A stretch of 64,000 nt of DNA from Synergistaceae bacterium. Lineage in GTDB: Bacteria; Synergistota; Synergistia; Synergistales; Aminobacteriaceae. The notes under the pieces are model-generated. The model saw only the letters and a list, made by a program, of their open reading frames with translations. It was not told where the DNA came from and searched no databases. The DNA lies in NCBI GenBank assembly GCA_017451025.1, contig JAFSSM010000034.1, positions 1-64,000 on the forward strand, written 5' to 3'. How positions within the stretch are numbered: the stretch's first letter is position 1; every line of letters starts with the position of its first letter. Position numbers and translations under genes: made by a program. Shown here piece after piece: positions 23,854-33,153 of the stretch.

Positions 23854-24908
23854 TTTCTAACACCTCCGTAATTTTTCATGTCGCCCCTGCACGTTACGAC
23901 CTCATAGCCTATTTGCCGCATCCTATTACTCAGGCATTCACGGCACTGCGCAGACTCCTCGCCCGTGCAAATCTTGTTGTCGTAAAGCTCATACTTCTTC
24001 CGGACACCCACAGGCGATAAGTTCGGCATCACTACGTTAGCTCCGGACATTATGCCCTTCTCGCGCCCCAGCGGGTCAATTGTCCCGAGAGCGGTCGTCG
24101 CAGGAAGAAGCACAGGCGGGTGAATCAGCCTGATAACCGACAGCAGATAGCACGTAAGCTCCAATTTTCCGGCTGGGTAATCCTTGAACGGCGTATCCTT
24201 GTGCGGAATGAACGGCCCAATCCCGCACATCTCAGGGTGAAATTCCTCGATGAACTTCAAGTCCTTAGCTATATGCTCTGCAGTCTGAAATGGACTACCG
24301 ACCATAAACCCGCACCCAACTGCATAACCCAGTTCACGCAGTTCACGCAGACACTTCATCCTGTTCTGCCACGACATCGCCTCAGGATGAAGCCGCGAAT
24401 AGTGCTCAGGGTCAGCTGTCTCGTGCCTCAGTAAATACCTGTCCGCCCCGCATTCACGCAAATACGCATAACTCTCACGCGAACGCTCACCCATCGACAG
24501 CGTTATTGCACAATCAGGATACCTCGCCTTAATCTCACGCACTACCCCGCCCAAAACTTCATCGCTGAAGAATGAGTCCTCCCCTCCCTGAAGCACAAAC
24601 GTCCTGAAGCCCAATTCATACCCTTCATCTGCACACGAGAATATCTCTTCAGGCGTAAGGCGGTAACGCTCGCAGTTCGTGTTGCTTCTCCTGATTCCGC
24701 AGTATAGGCAGTCGTTGCGGCAGATGTTCGAGATTTCGATTAAGCCCCTCACGTAAACATCATTGCCGTAGATTTCCCGGCGGGTCTTTACCGCGAATGA
24801 ACGGAGAAGTTTAGCGGAGCCTTCATCACGATTCACAATGAGGGATTCATATTCGCTCAGGGTGAGTGAATGAGACTCCGCCAGCTTGCGGATTAATCCT
24901 TCAATCAC
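23850..24908 (-). CDS. hydE: [FeFe]-hydrogenase maturation radical SAM enzyme HydE
   Basis: 352 residues. The radical SAM motif is CRNDCLYCGIR (CxxxCxxC) near residue 65, within IEISNICRNDCLYCGI. YRLTPEEI, FVLQGGED, and the C-terminal VMPNLSPVGVRKKYELYDNK are typical of HydE. The enzyme helps build the dithiolate ligand of the hydrogenase H-cluster. The C-terminal Cys residues (CTGEESAQCRECL) could hold the second, non-essential cluster. It follows a TM1266-type gene with a four-base overlap; hydF, hydG and the hydrogenase are outside the window. Confidence 0.93.
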   Translation of the reverse strand: MIEGLIRKLAESHSLTLSEYESLIVNRDEGSAKLLRSFAVKTRREIYGNDVYVRGLIEISNICRNDCLYCGIRRSNTNCERYRLTPEEIFSCADEGYELGFRTFVLQGGEDSFFSDEVLGGVVREIKARYPDCAITLSMGERSRESYAYLRECGADRYLLRHETADPEHYSRLHPEAMSWQNRMKCLRELRELGYAVGCGFMVGSPFQTAEHIAKDLKFIEEFHPEMCGIGPFIPHKDTPFKDYPAGKLELTCYLLSVIRLIHPPVLLPATTALGTIDPLGREKGIMSGANVVMPNLSPVGVRKKYELYDNKICTGEESAQCRECLSNRMRQIGYEVVTCRGDMKNYGGVRN

Positions 24909-25147
24909 TTGGAGAAAGCGGCCTTAACGCTAACGCCCTCAAGATTGCCGATACGTCCTGAGAGTGCGGAAATTGCGTCCTGCGGAGCGTCGAGGGCAAT
25001 GCTTATCAGGTTAATGTTCTTGGGTTTGTAGGGAAGTCCCATTCTGCCGATGATGTAATCCCGGTATTCGTGAAGTATTGCGTTAAGTTCTTCAACTGCG
25101 CTTGTGTTTTCGACGATAATGCTCATCACTGCAACACGTGTTTCCAT
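24905..25147 (-). CDS. TM1266-type iron-only hydrogenase system regulator
   Basis: 80 residues: METRVAVMSIIVENTSAVEE opens a ferredoxin-like/ACT fold, with HEYRDYIIGRMGLPYKPKN and ISIALDAPQDAISALSGRIG in conserved positions. Such small proteins sit beside hydE/hydF/hydG and are annotated as putative regulators; their action is not known. It leads the hydE operon and has GGAGG upstream of its ATG. A minus-strand TATAAT lies about 40 bases before the start. Confidence 0.85.
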   Translation of the reverse strand: METRVAVMSIIVENTSAVEELNAILHEYRDYIIGRMGLPYKPKNINLISIALDAPQDAISALSGRIGNLEGVSVKAAFSK

Positions 25148-25257
25148 TTTTTTGCCTCCTGTTTGCTGCTGGGATTTATTGTGAAAATTATACTATATGG
25201 GCAATTCTTCCGGCACATACTGAAACGGGACTCGCCGCGTCAAATATTCTTCGCGTA

Positions 25258-25285
25258 TTGACTCCTGAAATTTTCCCGCTATAAT
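25258..25285 (+). promoter_or_regulatory. Promoter reading into the region upstream of GT4
   Basis: TTGACT at 25258-25263 and TATAAT at 25280-25285 are 16 bases apart. The transcript would meet a terminator-like hairpin near 25464, before a second promoter that serves GT4. Confidence 0.6.
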
Positions 25286-25303
25286 GTTTGGCGTAACGAA
25301 CAA

Positions 25304-25447
25304 ATGAGATACGCAATCGATGGCGAAGACCTTAACCTGCAAAAAGGACTTGCTAAAACGATTTGTGAATTTAAAGCCCTCGTTCTTGTTCGATCGTTTA
25401 ATAGTTTTACCCCCCTCAAAAAAGAAGGAGAGACCCCATTTGCTTGA
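25304..25447 (+). CDS. Possible 47-residue leader ORF
   Basis: An ATG at 25304, about 12 bases past the expected transcription start, opens 47 codons starting MRYAIDGEDLNLQKGLAKTI and ending at TGA 25445. It has no clear ribosome site and I recognise no family. It may be a chance frame in an RNA leader. It is listed because it fills the stretch between a good promoter and a terminator-like hairpin. Confidence 0.25.
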   Translation: MRYAIDGEDLNLQKGLAKTICEFKALVLVRSFNSFTPLKKEGETPFA

Positions 25448-25464
25448 AGGCCTCCCTTTTTTTT
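25420..25464 (+). terminator. Terminator-like hairpin before GT4
   Basis: AAGAAGGAG can pair with CTCCCTT (one bulge) and is followed by T8 at 25457-25464. It would end the short transcript from 25285, so it might act as an attenuator. Confidence 0.4.
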
Positions 25465-25474
25465 GCGCTATAAT
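25444..25474 (+). promoter_or_regulatory. GT4 promoter with a T8 tract in its spacer
   Basis: TTGAAG at 25444-25449 and TATAAT at 25469-25474 are 19 bases apart. The spacer contains T8 (25457-25464). Loss of two T would give the ideal 17-base spacing, so slippage could tune strength. Confidence 0.45.
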
Positions 25475-25505
25475 TCCCACCAAAAAAGGAGAGTCAACAA
25501 AAACT

Positions 25506-26609
25506 TTGCGAATACTATTCTGTTCTGATGCATTAGTCATTGACGGTATCACAAGCTATATCCTGAATACAGGTGCTGCACTGAAAAAAGCAGGCCATGA
25601 TGTCGCTGTACTTGGCCGCTGGGCCGGAGTTAAGGGCTTTCAGCGACGCTACAGGCAGGAAGGATTTACGGTGATTACCTGTCCTTCGGCAGGAGTAGGC
25701 AACATGTACTTTGACATGCGGGCAAAATTATTCAGGCCCGACGTAATCATGACCGACCCGCGACGTTCATTCCCCCTTGCCACACGCATAAAACGCCTCA
25801 CTAACGCACCGATTATCACGTCCTTTCTTGATCCTGTCGACAAGACCGACAAGCCCGGACGAGACATCGCTTCCCTCGTGAAATTCAGCGATGCATGGAC
25901 AGCGTTTGAGCCGGGCATTCTGGAACAGCTTCACGAACTCGGCGAGAATGTCCCTATCGTGAAGATGCCCCGCCCTGTCGATGTACTGTTCTCTCCGTCG
26001 GAACTGCCTGCGCGCGAAAACTTCAGCATATTGTGTTTTGGCAGACTGAGCAGGTACAAGACTCCTGGCATATTCCACATTTTGGACAACATAGAGAGAA
26101 TCCAGAAACACATTCCGGATTTCAGAATAACTATTCTGGGCGGAGGAGGCTGGCGATTATGGAAGTTCAAGCTGATGGCTCACAGGCTCAACAAGCAGGC
26201 AGGAAGGCAGTGCGTTAAAGTTCTGGGGGCACAGGATAATCCGCGCAGGTACATCGAGGCGGCTAATGTGGTGTTTGCTTCTGCTACGAGTGCTATGGAA
26301 GCCGCGTACTCAATGAGGCCGGTGATTGCGATGTGTTCGGGATATTTCGGGCAGGTAAAGGCTGAGAATCTGGACGCGGCGGTCAGAAGCTATTTCTCGG
26401 AGCGTTACGTCAAAGAGGACTTTTCGGGGCTGATTGATGACCTGTTCAGAATTTATGACGAATATAATGATGAAGGGTTCAGGGAAGATTTGCGGAAGGT
26501 ATCCCGTGAATTAGGAAAAGAGTTTGCGGCAGAAGAGACACTCAGGAGTTTTGACGAAATCACACAAAAAATGTCCGGCATTCAACGGCACCCGAAGAAT
26601 TCTGCTTAG
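25506..26609 (+). CDS. Glycosyltransferase family 4 protein
   Basis: About 367 residues with the GT-B fold. The N-terminal domain starts LRILFCSDALVIDGITSY and holds TDPRRSFPLATR; the C-terminal donor domain has ILCFGRLSRYKTPGIFHILDN, ITILGGGGWR, VLGAQDNPRRYIEAANVVFASATSAMEAAYSMRPVIAM, where an E-x7-E-like pattern is replaced by a Ser/Glu variant. It probably adds a sugar to a lipid-linked or lipopolysaccharide glycan in the cytoplasm. The TTG at 25506 has AAAGGAG upstream and lies after the likely promoter; a longer frame from 25320 begins before it. Its last 37 bases overlap the SRP RNA gene on the other strand. Confidence 0.85.
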   Translation: MRILFCSDALVIDGITSYILNTGAALKKAGHDVAVLGRWAGVKGFQRRYRQEGFTVITCPSAGVGNMYFDMRAKLFRPDVIMTDPRRSFPLATRIKRLTNAPIITSFLDPVDKTDKPGRDIASLVKFSDAWTAFEPGILEQLHELGENVPIVKMPRPVDVLFSPSELPARENFSILCFGRLSRYKTPGIFHILDNIERIQKHIPDFRITILGGGGWRLWKFKLMAHRLNKQAGRQCVKVLGAQDNPRRYIEAANVVFASATSAMEAAYSMRPVIAMCSGYFGQVKAENLDAAVRSYFSERYVKEDFSGLIDDLFRIYDEYNDEGFREDLRKVSRELGKEFAAEETLRSFDEITQKMSGIQRHPKNSA

Positions 26610-26666
26610 TGCTGCTCCCTTCCGGGCCTGACACGATTCGCAGGTCTCCGCCGCGCTGAGCCGGAC
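26573..26666 (-). ncRNA. ffs: Small signal recognition particle RNA (4.5S type)
   Basis: The minus strand carries the SRP domain IV core: GTCAGGCCCGGAAGGGAGCA, with flanking GGAGACCTGCGAATC. The ends GTCCGGC (26660-26666) and GCCGGAC (26573-26579) pair to close the molecule and are followed by ATTTTTT, a terminator. The RNA binds Ffh and targets membrane proteins. Its 3' half is antisense to the end of the GT4 gene. The exact 5' end is uncertain by a few bases. Confidence 0.9.
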
Positions 26667-26679
26667 GCTGAATATTCTA

Positions 26680-27792
26680 TCACACTCCGAGCAATTCACA
26701 CCATATAGCATTGCCGAGCCTCATACCCTTTGGGCTGAGTGCTATACGCTCAGGTGTCATGATGAAAAGGTCAGAGGGCATTTCCAGCAGGACAGCTTCA
26801 ATTTCGGGCATAATGTCTTTTCTGGGGATGCCCCATTTTGTGCGCAAAGATAGTATCGCAAGCTCAATAACTCTTTCACGCGGAGATAGAGTCTCACGTT
26901 CCGGTTCAGTACCGGATAGCCACGCTTCGAGCGTTCGGGGATTGGTGATTCTCACACCGTCAATGTAGCCAGAAGCAGAAGGCCCCAGCGCAATAACTTC
27001 CGAGTGATTCCAGTAAGCGATGTTGTGGCTACACTCTGAACCTTCACGCGCAAAACTGGATATTTCGTACTGGAAAAAGCCGTGTTTCGGCAGAAAATAC
27101 TGTGCGTACCTGTAGAACTTATAGCCCGCAGCGTTAAGGTCATCATCGCCGTAAATTCTGCCCATAGGTGTATCCGGCTCAAGGGTGAGCTGGTAAGTTG
27201 AGATGTGCGAGACGTAATTCATGACGGTGCGGAGTGAATAGTCCCAACTTCTGAGGGTCTGGCCTGGCGTGGCGAAAATCAGGTCGCACGACAAATTCAG
27301 CCCCGAGTCCCTAACAATCTCCATAGCACGAACAGCCTGACGTGAATCGTGAATGCGGCCAAGTGCCTTTAGCTCGTCATCGTTGAGGCTCTGAACTCCC
27401 AGACTAATCCGCGAAAAATTATTGTCCCTGAGAAATTCGGCGTGCTCTTCCGTCAATGAGTTTGGGTTAGCCTCAGCGGTAGCTTCCGTGAGTTCTGACA
27501 GGTCGAAGCTGTGGCGGATTATAGTCATCAGCTTTTGCCATTGAGGCATCGTTAGAACTGTCGGAGTCCCTCCGCCGATGTAGAGCGTCCTGATTTTTGC
27601 TCCTGAATACTTTTCCGCTTCACGAGCTATCCCTTCAAGCCACGCAGAGATATTCCTGTCGTCCGCTATTACGCTGTAGAACGAACAGTAGCCGCACTTT
27701 TTCTCGCAAAAGGGAACGTGAACGTAAAGGCTGCTCTCCCTCCCCTGCGATAAGGGGAGGGCCGGGGAGGGGTCGATTAGATAGCTCTTCAC
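26680..27792 (-). CDS. hemW: HemW-like radical SAM haem chaperone
   Basis: About 370 residues. [21 protein letters not shown] holds CxxxCxxC, followed by [45 protein letters not shown], and a C-terminal HemN-type domain. HemW proteins were long called oxygen-independent coproporphyrinogen oxidases but are now thought to carry haem. The Cys after CGYC is followed by Ser rather than the fourth Cys-containing CxFC form of HemN, consistent with HemW. The GTG start overlaps the lepA stop (GTGA). The first 15 residues include an inserted palindromic element. Confidence 0.85.
   Translation of the reverse strand: MKSYLIDPSPALPLSQGRESSLYVHVPFCEKKCGYCSFYSVIADDRNISAWLEGIAREAEKYSGAKIRTLYIGGGTPTVLTMPQWQKLMTIIRHSFDLSELTEATAEANPNSLTEEHAEFLRDNNFSRISLGVQSLNDDELKALGRIHDSRQAVRAMEIVRDSGLNLSCDLIFATPGQTLRSWDYSLRTVMNYVSHISTYQLTLEPDTPMGRIYGDDDLNAAGYKFYRYAQYFLPKHGFFQYEISSFAREGSECSHNIAYWNHSEVIALGPSASGYIDGVRITNPRTLEAWLSGTEPERETLSPRERVIELAILSLRTKWGIPRKDIMPEIEAVLLEMPSDLFIMTPERIALSPKGMRLGNAIWCELLGV
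27738..27761. repeat. Palindromic element inside the hemW 5' coding region
   Basis: CCCTCCCC and GGGGAGGG form a perfect 8-bp stem around TGCGATAA, followed by CCGGGGAGGGG. On the coding strand it gives [13 protein letters not shown] between the start and the conserved SLYVHVPF. This sequence type recurs in many bacterial genomes as a mobile palindromic repeat that can insert in frame. Confidence 0.6.
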
Positions 27793-29591
27793 TTCTCGCC
27801 CGTATCCACCTGCATGAACGCCAAAAATGCCTCCTGCGGTATCGCGACTTTCCCGATCTGTTTCATCCGCTTCTTGCCCTCCTTCTGCTTCTCGAGGAGT
27901 TTTCTCTTGCGCGTAATATCCCCCCCGTAGCACTTGGCCAGCACGTCCTTGCGCAATGCCTTCACGTTCACACGCACAATCACCCTGCGACCGATTGAAG
28001 CCTGTATCGGAATCTCGAACAATTGCGACGGGATTAACTCCTTCAGCTTCGTAACGACAGCATGACCGCGATTGTACGCCGCGTCCTTGTGGCAGATGAA
28101 CGAAAACGCGTCAGCTGCCTCACCGTTCACCAGAATATCAACCCGCACCAGTTCAGAAGCACGTAATCCTATCAGCTCATAGTCGAGAGAAGCATAACCG
28201 CGAGTCTGTGATTTCAGCTTGTCGTGGAAGTCTACGATAAATTCCGACAAGGGCATTTCGTACACAAGACGCACCCTCTCCGGCGTAATGTAATCCATCG
28301 ATTTGTACGTGCCGCGTTTGTCCTGCACCAGCTGCATAACTCTTCCCGTAAACTCTGACGGCATAAACACTGACAGCCTGATATACGGTTCACGTATCTC
28401 CGCAATTTCGCTCGGATCCGGAAAATCTGAGGGTCTGTGTGCCTCGATTATCTCTCCTGAAGATTTCACAACCTCGTAAATTACGTTCGGGGCAGTCGCA
28501 ACAAGTTCAACACCGTATTCCTCACGCAGTCTCTCCCTCACAACGTCCATGTGAAGCAGTCCCAAAAATCCGCACCTGAACCCGAAACCCAATGCCTCCG
28601 AACTTTCCGGCTCATAGGTTACGGCAGAATCATTCAGGCACAACTTTTCGAGGGCATCCCGCAATTGCGGGTAGTTGTCGCGCTCAACAGGATAGAACCC
28701 GCAGAACACTACGCTCTTCACTTTCTTGTAGCCTGGCAGCGGGGAACTTGCAGGGTTATTTGCGTCAGTGATCGTGTCGCCTACCTGAGCTTCAGCAAGA
28801 GTCTTAATGCTCGCAGTGATATACCCGACCTCTCCAGGCCCTAACTGTGCTACAGGCTCAAAGCCCGGACGGAAGACTCCCGCTTCGTTCACGGGATAAG
28901 TTATTCCGTTGGACATGAACATAATGTTTTGCCCGGCCTTTATCGTCCCGTTGACTACCCTCACGTAGCAGATTACCCCTCTGTAATTGTCGTAGACCGA
29001 GTCGAAAATCAATGCTTGAAGCGGTGCATCAGGATTGCCTTCCGGTGCGGGAATGTCGCTCACGATTCGTTCGAGTATCTCCGGAATCCCCTCGCCTGTC
29101 TTTGCGCTGGCCAAGACACCATCAGAAGCATCTATACCCACAACTTCGGAAATTTCCTGCTTTGCGTTGTCGGGACGTGATGACGGTAAATCTATCTTGT
29201 TGATGACCGGCAGAATCTCTAGGCCCTGTTCGACAGCCTGATATGCATTCGCGACGGTCTGGGCTTCAACTCCCTGCGTTGAGTCCACAACGAGAAGTGC
29301 TCCTTCGCACGCCGCAAGCGAACGCGATACTTCGTAGGCAAAATCCACGTGGCCGGGAGTGTCTATCAGATTCAGAATGTAGTGTTTGCCGTCTTGGGCT
29401 GTGTAATCCATTCTGACAGGCACCAGCTTAATCGTTATGCCACGTTCGCGCTCAAGGGTAAGCGAGTCAAGAATCTGAGCCTTCATGTCGCGTGAAGCTA
29501 TTGTGCCGGTAGCCTCTAAGAGTCTGTCGGCAAGTGTGGATTTTCCGTGATCTATGTGGGCTATTATGCAAAAGTTCCGTATGTTGTTCAT
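27789..29591 (-). CDS. lepA: Elongation factor 4 (LepA)
   Basis: 600 residues, the full family length. GTPase motifs are [15 protein letters not shown] (G1), RERGITIK (G2), DTPGHVDF (G3), NKIDLP (G4) and SAKTGEG (G5). The LepA-specific C-terminal domain ends [24 protein letters not shown]. The protein binds ribosomes and promotes back-translocation or recovery of stalled complexes. It precedes hemW with a four-base overlap; the lepA-hemW order is common in bacteria. Confidence 0.96.
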   Translation of the reverse strand: MNNIRNFCIIAHIDHGKSTLADRLLEATGTIASRDMKAQILDSLTLERERGITIKLVPVRMDYTAQDGKHYILNLIDTPGHVDFAYEVSRSLAACEGALLVVDSTQGVEAQTVANAYQAVEQGLEILPVINKIDLPSSRPDNAKQEISEVVGIDASDGVLASAKTGEGIPEILERIVSDIPAPEGNPDAPLQALIFDSVYDNYRGVICYVRVVNGTIKAGQNIMFMSNGITYPVNEAGVFRPGFEPVAQLGPGEVGYITASIKTLAEAQVGDTITDANNPASSPLPGYKKVKSVVFCGFYPVERDNYPQLRDALEKLCLNDSAVTYEPESSEALGFGFRCGFLGLLHMDVVRERLREEYGVELVATAPNVIYEVVKSSGEIIEAHRPSDFPDPSEIAEIREPYIRLSVFMPSEFTGRVMQLVQDKRGTYKSMDYITPERVRLVYEMPLSEFIVDFHDKLKSQTRGYASLDYELIGLRASELVRVDILVNGEAADAFSFICHKDAAYNRGHAVVTKLKELIPSQLFEIPIQASIGRRVIVRVNVKALRKDVLAKCYGGDITRKRKLLEKQKEGKKRMKQIGKVAIPQEAFLAFMQVDTGEK

Positions 29592-29630
29592 TCAATAATC
29601 ACCTGCGCAATAATATATCACGCCTTCTTC

Positions 29631-30176
29631 TCAGCTAAACAGGTATGTGATTATGTCGAGTATGTTATTCACCTGCGAAGAGTCCCTGACTCCGGTTTTG
29701 CACCACACCGCAAAATGCTCGCAGTTGTTCAATGCAAGGTTGTAGCCTCCCTGTCCTAGCCGGCTCCTTGCGCGTTCAACCGTCTCCTCTCCGGAATAGA
29801 GGTGATAGTCTTTCAGCTTGAGGGATTTGACCGTCTGCCAGAGCTTGAAGAGTCCTTTTTCGGTGCTGGGATGCGCTATCAATTGGGGCTGTTCCGGAAA
29901 ATCGCACACGCTGAAATTTTCCGCACCGTTCAGGAACTCGGCAAGTGTAGTCTCGCGGACAATACCGTTGAAGTCATCCGGGCCGTTTGCGCCAGTGTAG
30001 TGAATGACGTGGTTCGAGTCCGCAGCGTAGACTCCGTAGTGGGAATACAGCCCGCGATTTACGCGTATAACGTCGCCGTTCTTGGGCTTGCTGGGACGAA
30101 AATTTGCGGCCTCGTGATTCTTGAGGGCTTCGGCACCGGCATTGAGGAGCATTGAGAGCAGAGAGCTTTGCGTCAT
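29631..30176 (-). CDS. LRAT/NlpC-P60-like domain protein
   Basis: 181 residues. GDVIRVNRGLYSHYGVYAAD, with the first catalytic His, and NNCEHFAVWCKTG, with the catalytic Cys, define the LRAT (NC) domain. Related proteins are acyltransferases or thiol hydrolases acting on lipids. No signal peptide is seen, so it is likely cytoplasmic; the substrate is unknown. It begins six bases after a YkvA-family gene and is the last gene in an operon with the beta-helix surface protein. Confidence 0.8.
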   Translation of the reverse strand: MTQSSLLSMLLNAGAEALKNHEAANFRPSKPKNGDVIRVNRGLYSHYGVYAADSNHVIHYTGANGPDDFNGIVRETTLAEFLNGAENFSVCDFPEQPQLIAHPSTEKGLFKLWQTVKSLKLKDYHLYSGEETVERARSRLGQGGYNLALNNCEHFAVWCKTGVRDSSQVNNILDIITYLFS

Positions 30177-30182
30177 GCCGTA

Positions 30183-30563
30183 TTACTCCAGTCCGTCAGA
30201 AGTACCAGCACCGAAAAATTCATCGAGCTTGTCTTTTGCCCGAGCCTTCACTTCGTCGTCGACATATGCTTTTGCCATAACCAGAGCCGCAGTTATTGCC
30301 GCCAGGTCATCGGTGAAACCCAGACCTGGAATAATGTCCGGAATAATGTCTATCGGCAGGATGAAGTACCCCAGTGCCGCAATGATTGCCGCCTTGATGT
30401 GTGCAGGGCATGAAGGATTCTTCATGACGTAATACAGCTGCAATGCCTTGTAGATGATAGTTTTTCCGGCACTCTTCAGGACTCCTTTCACCTTGTCCCA
30501 AAAATCATTGTCCGAATAATGCTTTGCGTACTTAGGGTTGAACTGTTCGAGCTGTTCTGCCAT
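30183..30563 (-). CDS. YkvA-family (DUF1232) small membrane protein
   Basis: 126 residues. The DUF1232 signature is clear: AAIIAALGYFILPIDIIPDIIPGLGFTDDLAAI, a hydrophobic hairpin rich in Pro, Asp and Ile. The family function is unknown. GAGGAGG precedes the ATG and it lies 12 bases after the beta-helix protein gene, suggesting one transcript with LRAT. Confidence 0.88.
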   Translation of the reverse strand: MAEQLEQFNPKYAKHYSDNDFWDKVKGVLKSAGKTIIYKALQLYYVMKNPSCPAHIKAAIIAALGYFILPIDIIPDIIPGLGFTDDLAAITAALVMAKAYVDDEVKARAKDKLDEFFGAGTSDGLE

Positions 30564-30575
30564 TGTGTGCCTCCT

Positions 30576-33113
30576 CTATCTGTTTTCTACGCTCACAGTG
30601 AAAGTTACCTCGTCGGTGTAATTTCCTGCGGGCTTACCTGTGTAATCCGCAACGTCTGCTCCCATAGTCCTGGCCGTTACTGTTTCTGCGTTAAGCTCAT
30701 CGGGCAAAAATTCCCACGAAGTGACTTCCGCTCCGCTGTCCTTTGACCTTAATGTGTAATCTATGGTCTGTCCTCTTTCGGACTTCAAGGCCCAATCGTT
30801 CGATGATGCTGCAGAAATTTTGAGCTTCTTCACCGGATTGAATGTTCTGCTGGTGCTTTCGGGGTTATGCTTGGCCGAAATGCCGCCTTCGATTACGTTC
30901 CAGCCCGTACCTGTTACGCTGAGAGGGGCAGGAATTGAGAGAATGTAGCTTGAGTCGTAAGGATACTCGAGTGTTCCGATTGTTGGAGGGTCAAGCCTGG
31001 AATTTCCGAGTATGTCATTAGCAGGAGCACCCGAGTTTGTCCCGGCGTCGACAAGCACGCTCAATTCCGGGTTATCTGCCAGCGCAAAAACTGTGTGAGT
31101 TACTCCTCTGACTACAGAAGATGACACAACAGGAGTCCAGCTTGCGGGAATGTACACGGCATTGGTGATATTCGCGAGGGTGATTCCTTCAGGCAAAGCG
31201 CAGTGGTCGAAAAGACCTGACCCGTTCGAACTGCCATAGACCAGTGAATTTTTCACGGAAGATGCTCCGAACTCATTAGTGCCGTTGCTGATGAGTGAGC
31301 AGTTCACGAAATCAGGGACAGCTTCCGCATCGCAGAGAATACCGCCGGAATTTTGAGTGAGTGAGCAGTTTGTGAATGATGGAGTGCCTGAGATTACGTG
31401 AAGGGGGTTCCCTGTGGTGCTGGTGATTGTGCAGTTCGTGAATGACGGAGTTCCGGAAAACACGCACACTCCTTCGCCGCCGGTGCCAGTTATTGCGCAA
31501 TTGGTGATTGCCGGATTTCCCGCAATACTCAAAGCAGAATCGTTCGCGTTCGTCATGATGAAGCCGTCGATATGTGAGTCTGAGGTTATGTTCATGATTT
31601 TGACGCTGTTGTTGCCGTCAAGAATGGAGGGAGAATTTCTGCTGTAGAGGTTTTCTTCATTCACGGTGAATCCTCCGTAAAGTTTGATGTTGCGGCCAAG
31701 CTCAAGAGGTGCAGTCAGAGTGTAAGTTCCTCCGCCGACGTAAACCACATCTCCCGAAATGCTGTCCTTTATGAACGCAGAGAGAGCAGTTAATTTTGAC
31801 GCTTTGGTCCAGCAGGATACGTCATAGTCTCCAGAAGTCTTGAGGTAGTTGATGTTTTCGCCGCTGCCTGCATTCACGACGTAGTACACTCCAGCACCTT
31901 CGACTGCTCCGATTGACGGCGGAAGCCTGCGGGGAATCCAGAGCTGGTCAATCTCTGGTGCGGAGTCGGATGTTCCTGCGGCGAAGATAGGCTTCAACTC
32001 TGGATTGTCGTCCAATGCGTAGACAGTGTGAGTGACTCCGTTGACCGTAGCCTCCGAGATTTTGGGATTGTCCCAATTTTTGAGGGTGATTGTGTTTGTG
32101 CCGCCGGTGATGTTTGACGGCAAAGCGCAGTTAGTGTAGTTGAAGACCGCTACCGTATAATCTCCTATTCCGATAAGTTTGTCGGCATCATTATTCCAGA
32201 TAAGAGAGTTCGTGAGACTGACTGCACACTGGTTGTTGTAGAACTCCAGACCATCGCCAGCCTTCAGGTTATTCGCTATTGTACTGTTCAGAAGGTTAAT
32301 CTTGCCATTTCCGCAGTACATTCCTGCACCGCTAATTGTTGCTTCGTTGCTGGTTATTGTGCAGTTGGTTATATCAAGCACAGCACTTTTCCCGTCAGCA
32401 TACACGCCTCCTCCGTTTTTGGTTTTATTGCCAGAGATTGAGCAGTTCTTCATGTTGAGCTTCACTGTGCCATCGACATATAGGCCTCCTCCGCTGGATG
32501 TTCCTGTGTTGTTAGTGATGGAGCAGTTAGTTATTGTCGGGTTAGCTTTGCCTAATATGTACAGTCCGCCTCCGGTTCCTGCAGAGTTATTCGTGATGGA
32601 ACAGTTTGTGATTGTCGGGGAGCACTTGGTGATAGATATACCTCCGCCGAAAGAGCTTTTGGCACCTTTTCCGTCTGTTATTGCCAGTCTGTCGAGCGTA
32701 ACGTCTGCGGTAATTTCAAGAACTTGTGTTTCGTTGTTGCCGCTAAGGATTGTCGGAGAAGATTCATCACTTCGTTCATATATCGCCTGTTCGCTCCCGC
32801 TGAAACCTCCGTAAATCGTTACAGCCTTGCTTAGAGTGATTGTGTTACCCAATAAATAGCTCCCCCCCCCTAAGTATATTACGTCGCCTTCGGATATATT
32901 ATTGCTACTCAGGAGAGTGGAAAGCGTCCCTTCTGTCTGAGCCTCCGCCCATTTGCGGGGCGAGTAACCGACAGATTCATCCTTTACGTACTTTATGCCC
33001 TCGCTGCCGGTGTCCCTGACCACGTACCACGATACTGAAGCCGCCGCCAATTCTGCGAGGCATACCGTCATTATCCATGCAAGCAACAGCCCCCAAAAAT
33101 TCCTGCACCTCAA
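30576..33113 (-). CDS. Exported beta-helix repeat surface protein, likely phase-variable
   Basis: About 845 residues from a TTG at 33113 with GAGAGGAC upstream and a signal peptide (FWGLLLAWIMTVCLAELAAA). The body has two homologous halves. Each begins with YVV and a GDVVYVGGGTYTL-type strand, then has repeats such as TITNCSITNNSAGTGGGLYI, which form right-handed parallel beta-helix turns with an Asn/Cys ladder. Each half ends in GVTHTVYALDDNPEL. A C-terminal Ig-like part follows (SAEVTS..TFTVSVENR). There is no autotransporter barrel or anchor. A G9 tract lies at codons near 81-83. Likely role: adhesion or surface display; unproven. Confidence 0.75.
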   Translation of the reverse strand: MRCRNFWGLLLAWIMTVCLAELAAASVSWYVVRDTGSEGIKYVKDESVGYSPRKWAEAQTEGTLSTLLSSNNISEGDVIYLGGGSYLLGNTITLSKAVTIYGGFSGSEQAIYERSDESSPTILSGNNETQVLEITADVTLDRLAITDGKGAKSSFGGGISITKCSPTITNCSITNNSAGTGGGLYILGKANPTITNCSITNNTGTSSGGGLYVDGTVKLNMKNCSISGNKTKNGGGVYADGKSAVLDITNCTITSNEATISGAGMYCGNGKINLLNSTIANNLKAGDGLEFYNNQCAVSLTNSLIWNNDADKLIGIGDYTVAVFNYTNCALPSNITGGTNTITLKNWDNPKISEATVNGVTHTVYALDDNPELKPIFAAGTSDSAPEIDQLWIPRRLPPSIGAVEGAGVYYVVNAGSGENINYLKTSGDYDVSCWTKASKLTALSAFIKDSISGDVVYVGGGTYTLTAPLELGRNIKLYGGFTVNEENLYSRNSPSILDGNNSVKIMNITSDSHIDGFIMTNANDSALSIAGNPAITNCAITGTGGEGVCVFSGTPSFTNCTITSTTGNPLHVISGTPSFTNCSLTQNSGGILCDAEAVPDFVNCSLISNGTNEFGASSVKNSLVYGSSNGSGLFDHCALPEGITLANITNAVYIPASWTPVVSSSVVRGVTHTVFALADNPELSVLVDAGTNSGAPANDILGNSRLDPPTIGTLEYPYDSSYILSIPAPLSVTGTGWNVIEGGISAKHNPESTSRTFNPVKKLKISAASSNDWALKSERGQTIDYTLRSKDSGAEVTSWEFLPDELNAETVTARTMGADVADYTGKPAGNYTDEVTFTVSVENR
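32862..32870 (-). repeat. Poly-G tract (G9 on coding strand) in the surface protein gene
   Basis: Nine C on the plus strand encode three Gly codons GGG GGG GGG in VIYLGGGSYLL. The homologous later repeat encodes the same Gly triplet with mixed codons, so the homopolymer is not forced by the protein. It is in frame now. Confidence 0.85.
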
Positions 33114-33153
33114 TTCATCAAGTCCTCTCTGTAATCGGGATGCCAGTATTGTA

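Noticed and set aside
24330-24352. Nine-base direct repeat CAGTTCACG in hydE
   Set aside because: Two copies only, a multiple of three, encoding a Leu-Arg-Glu repeat in a helix; no sign of frame switching.
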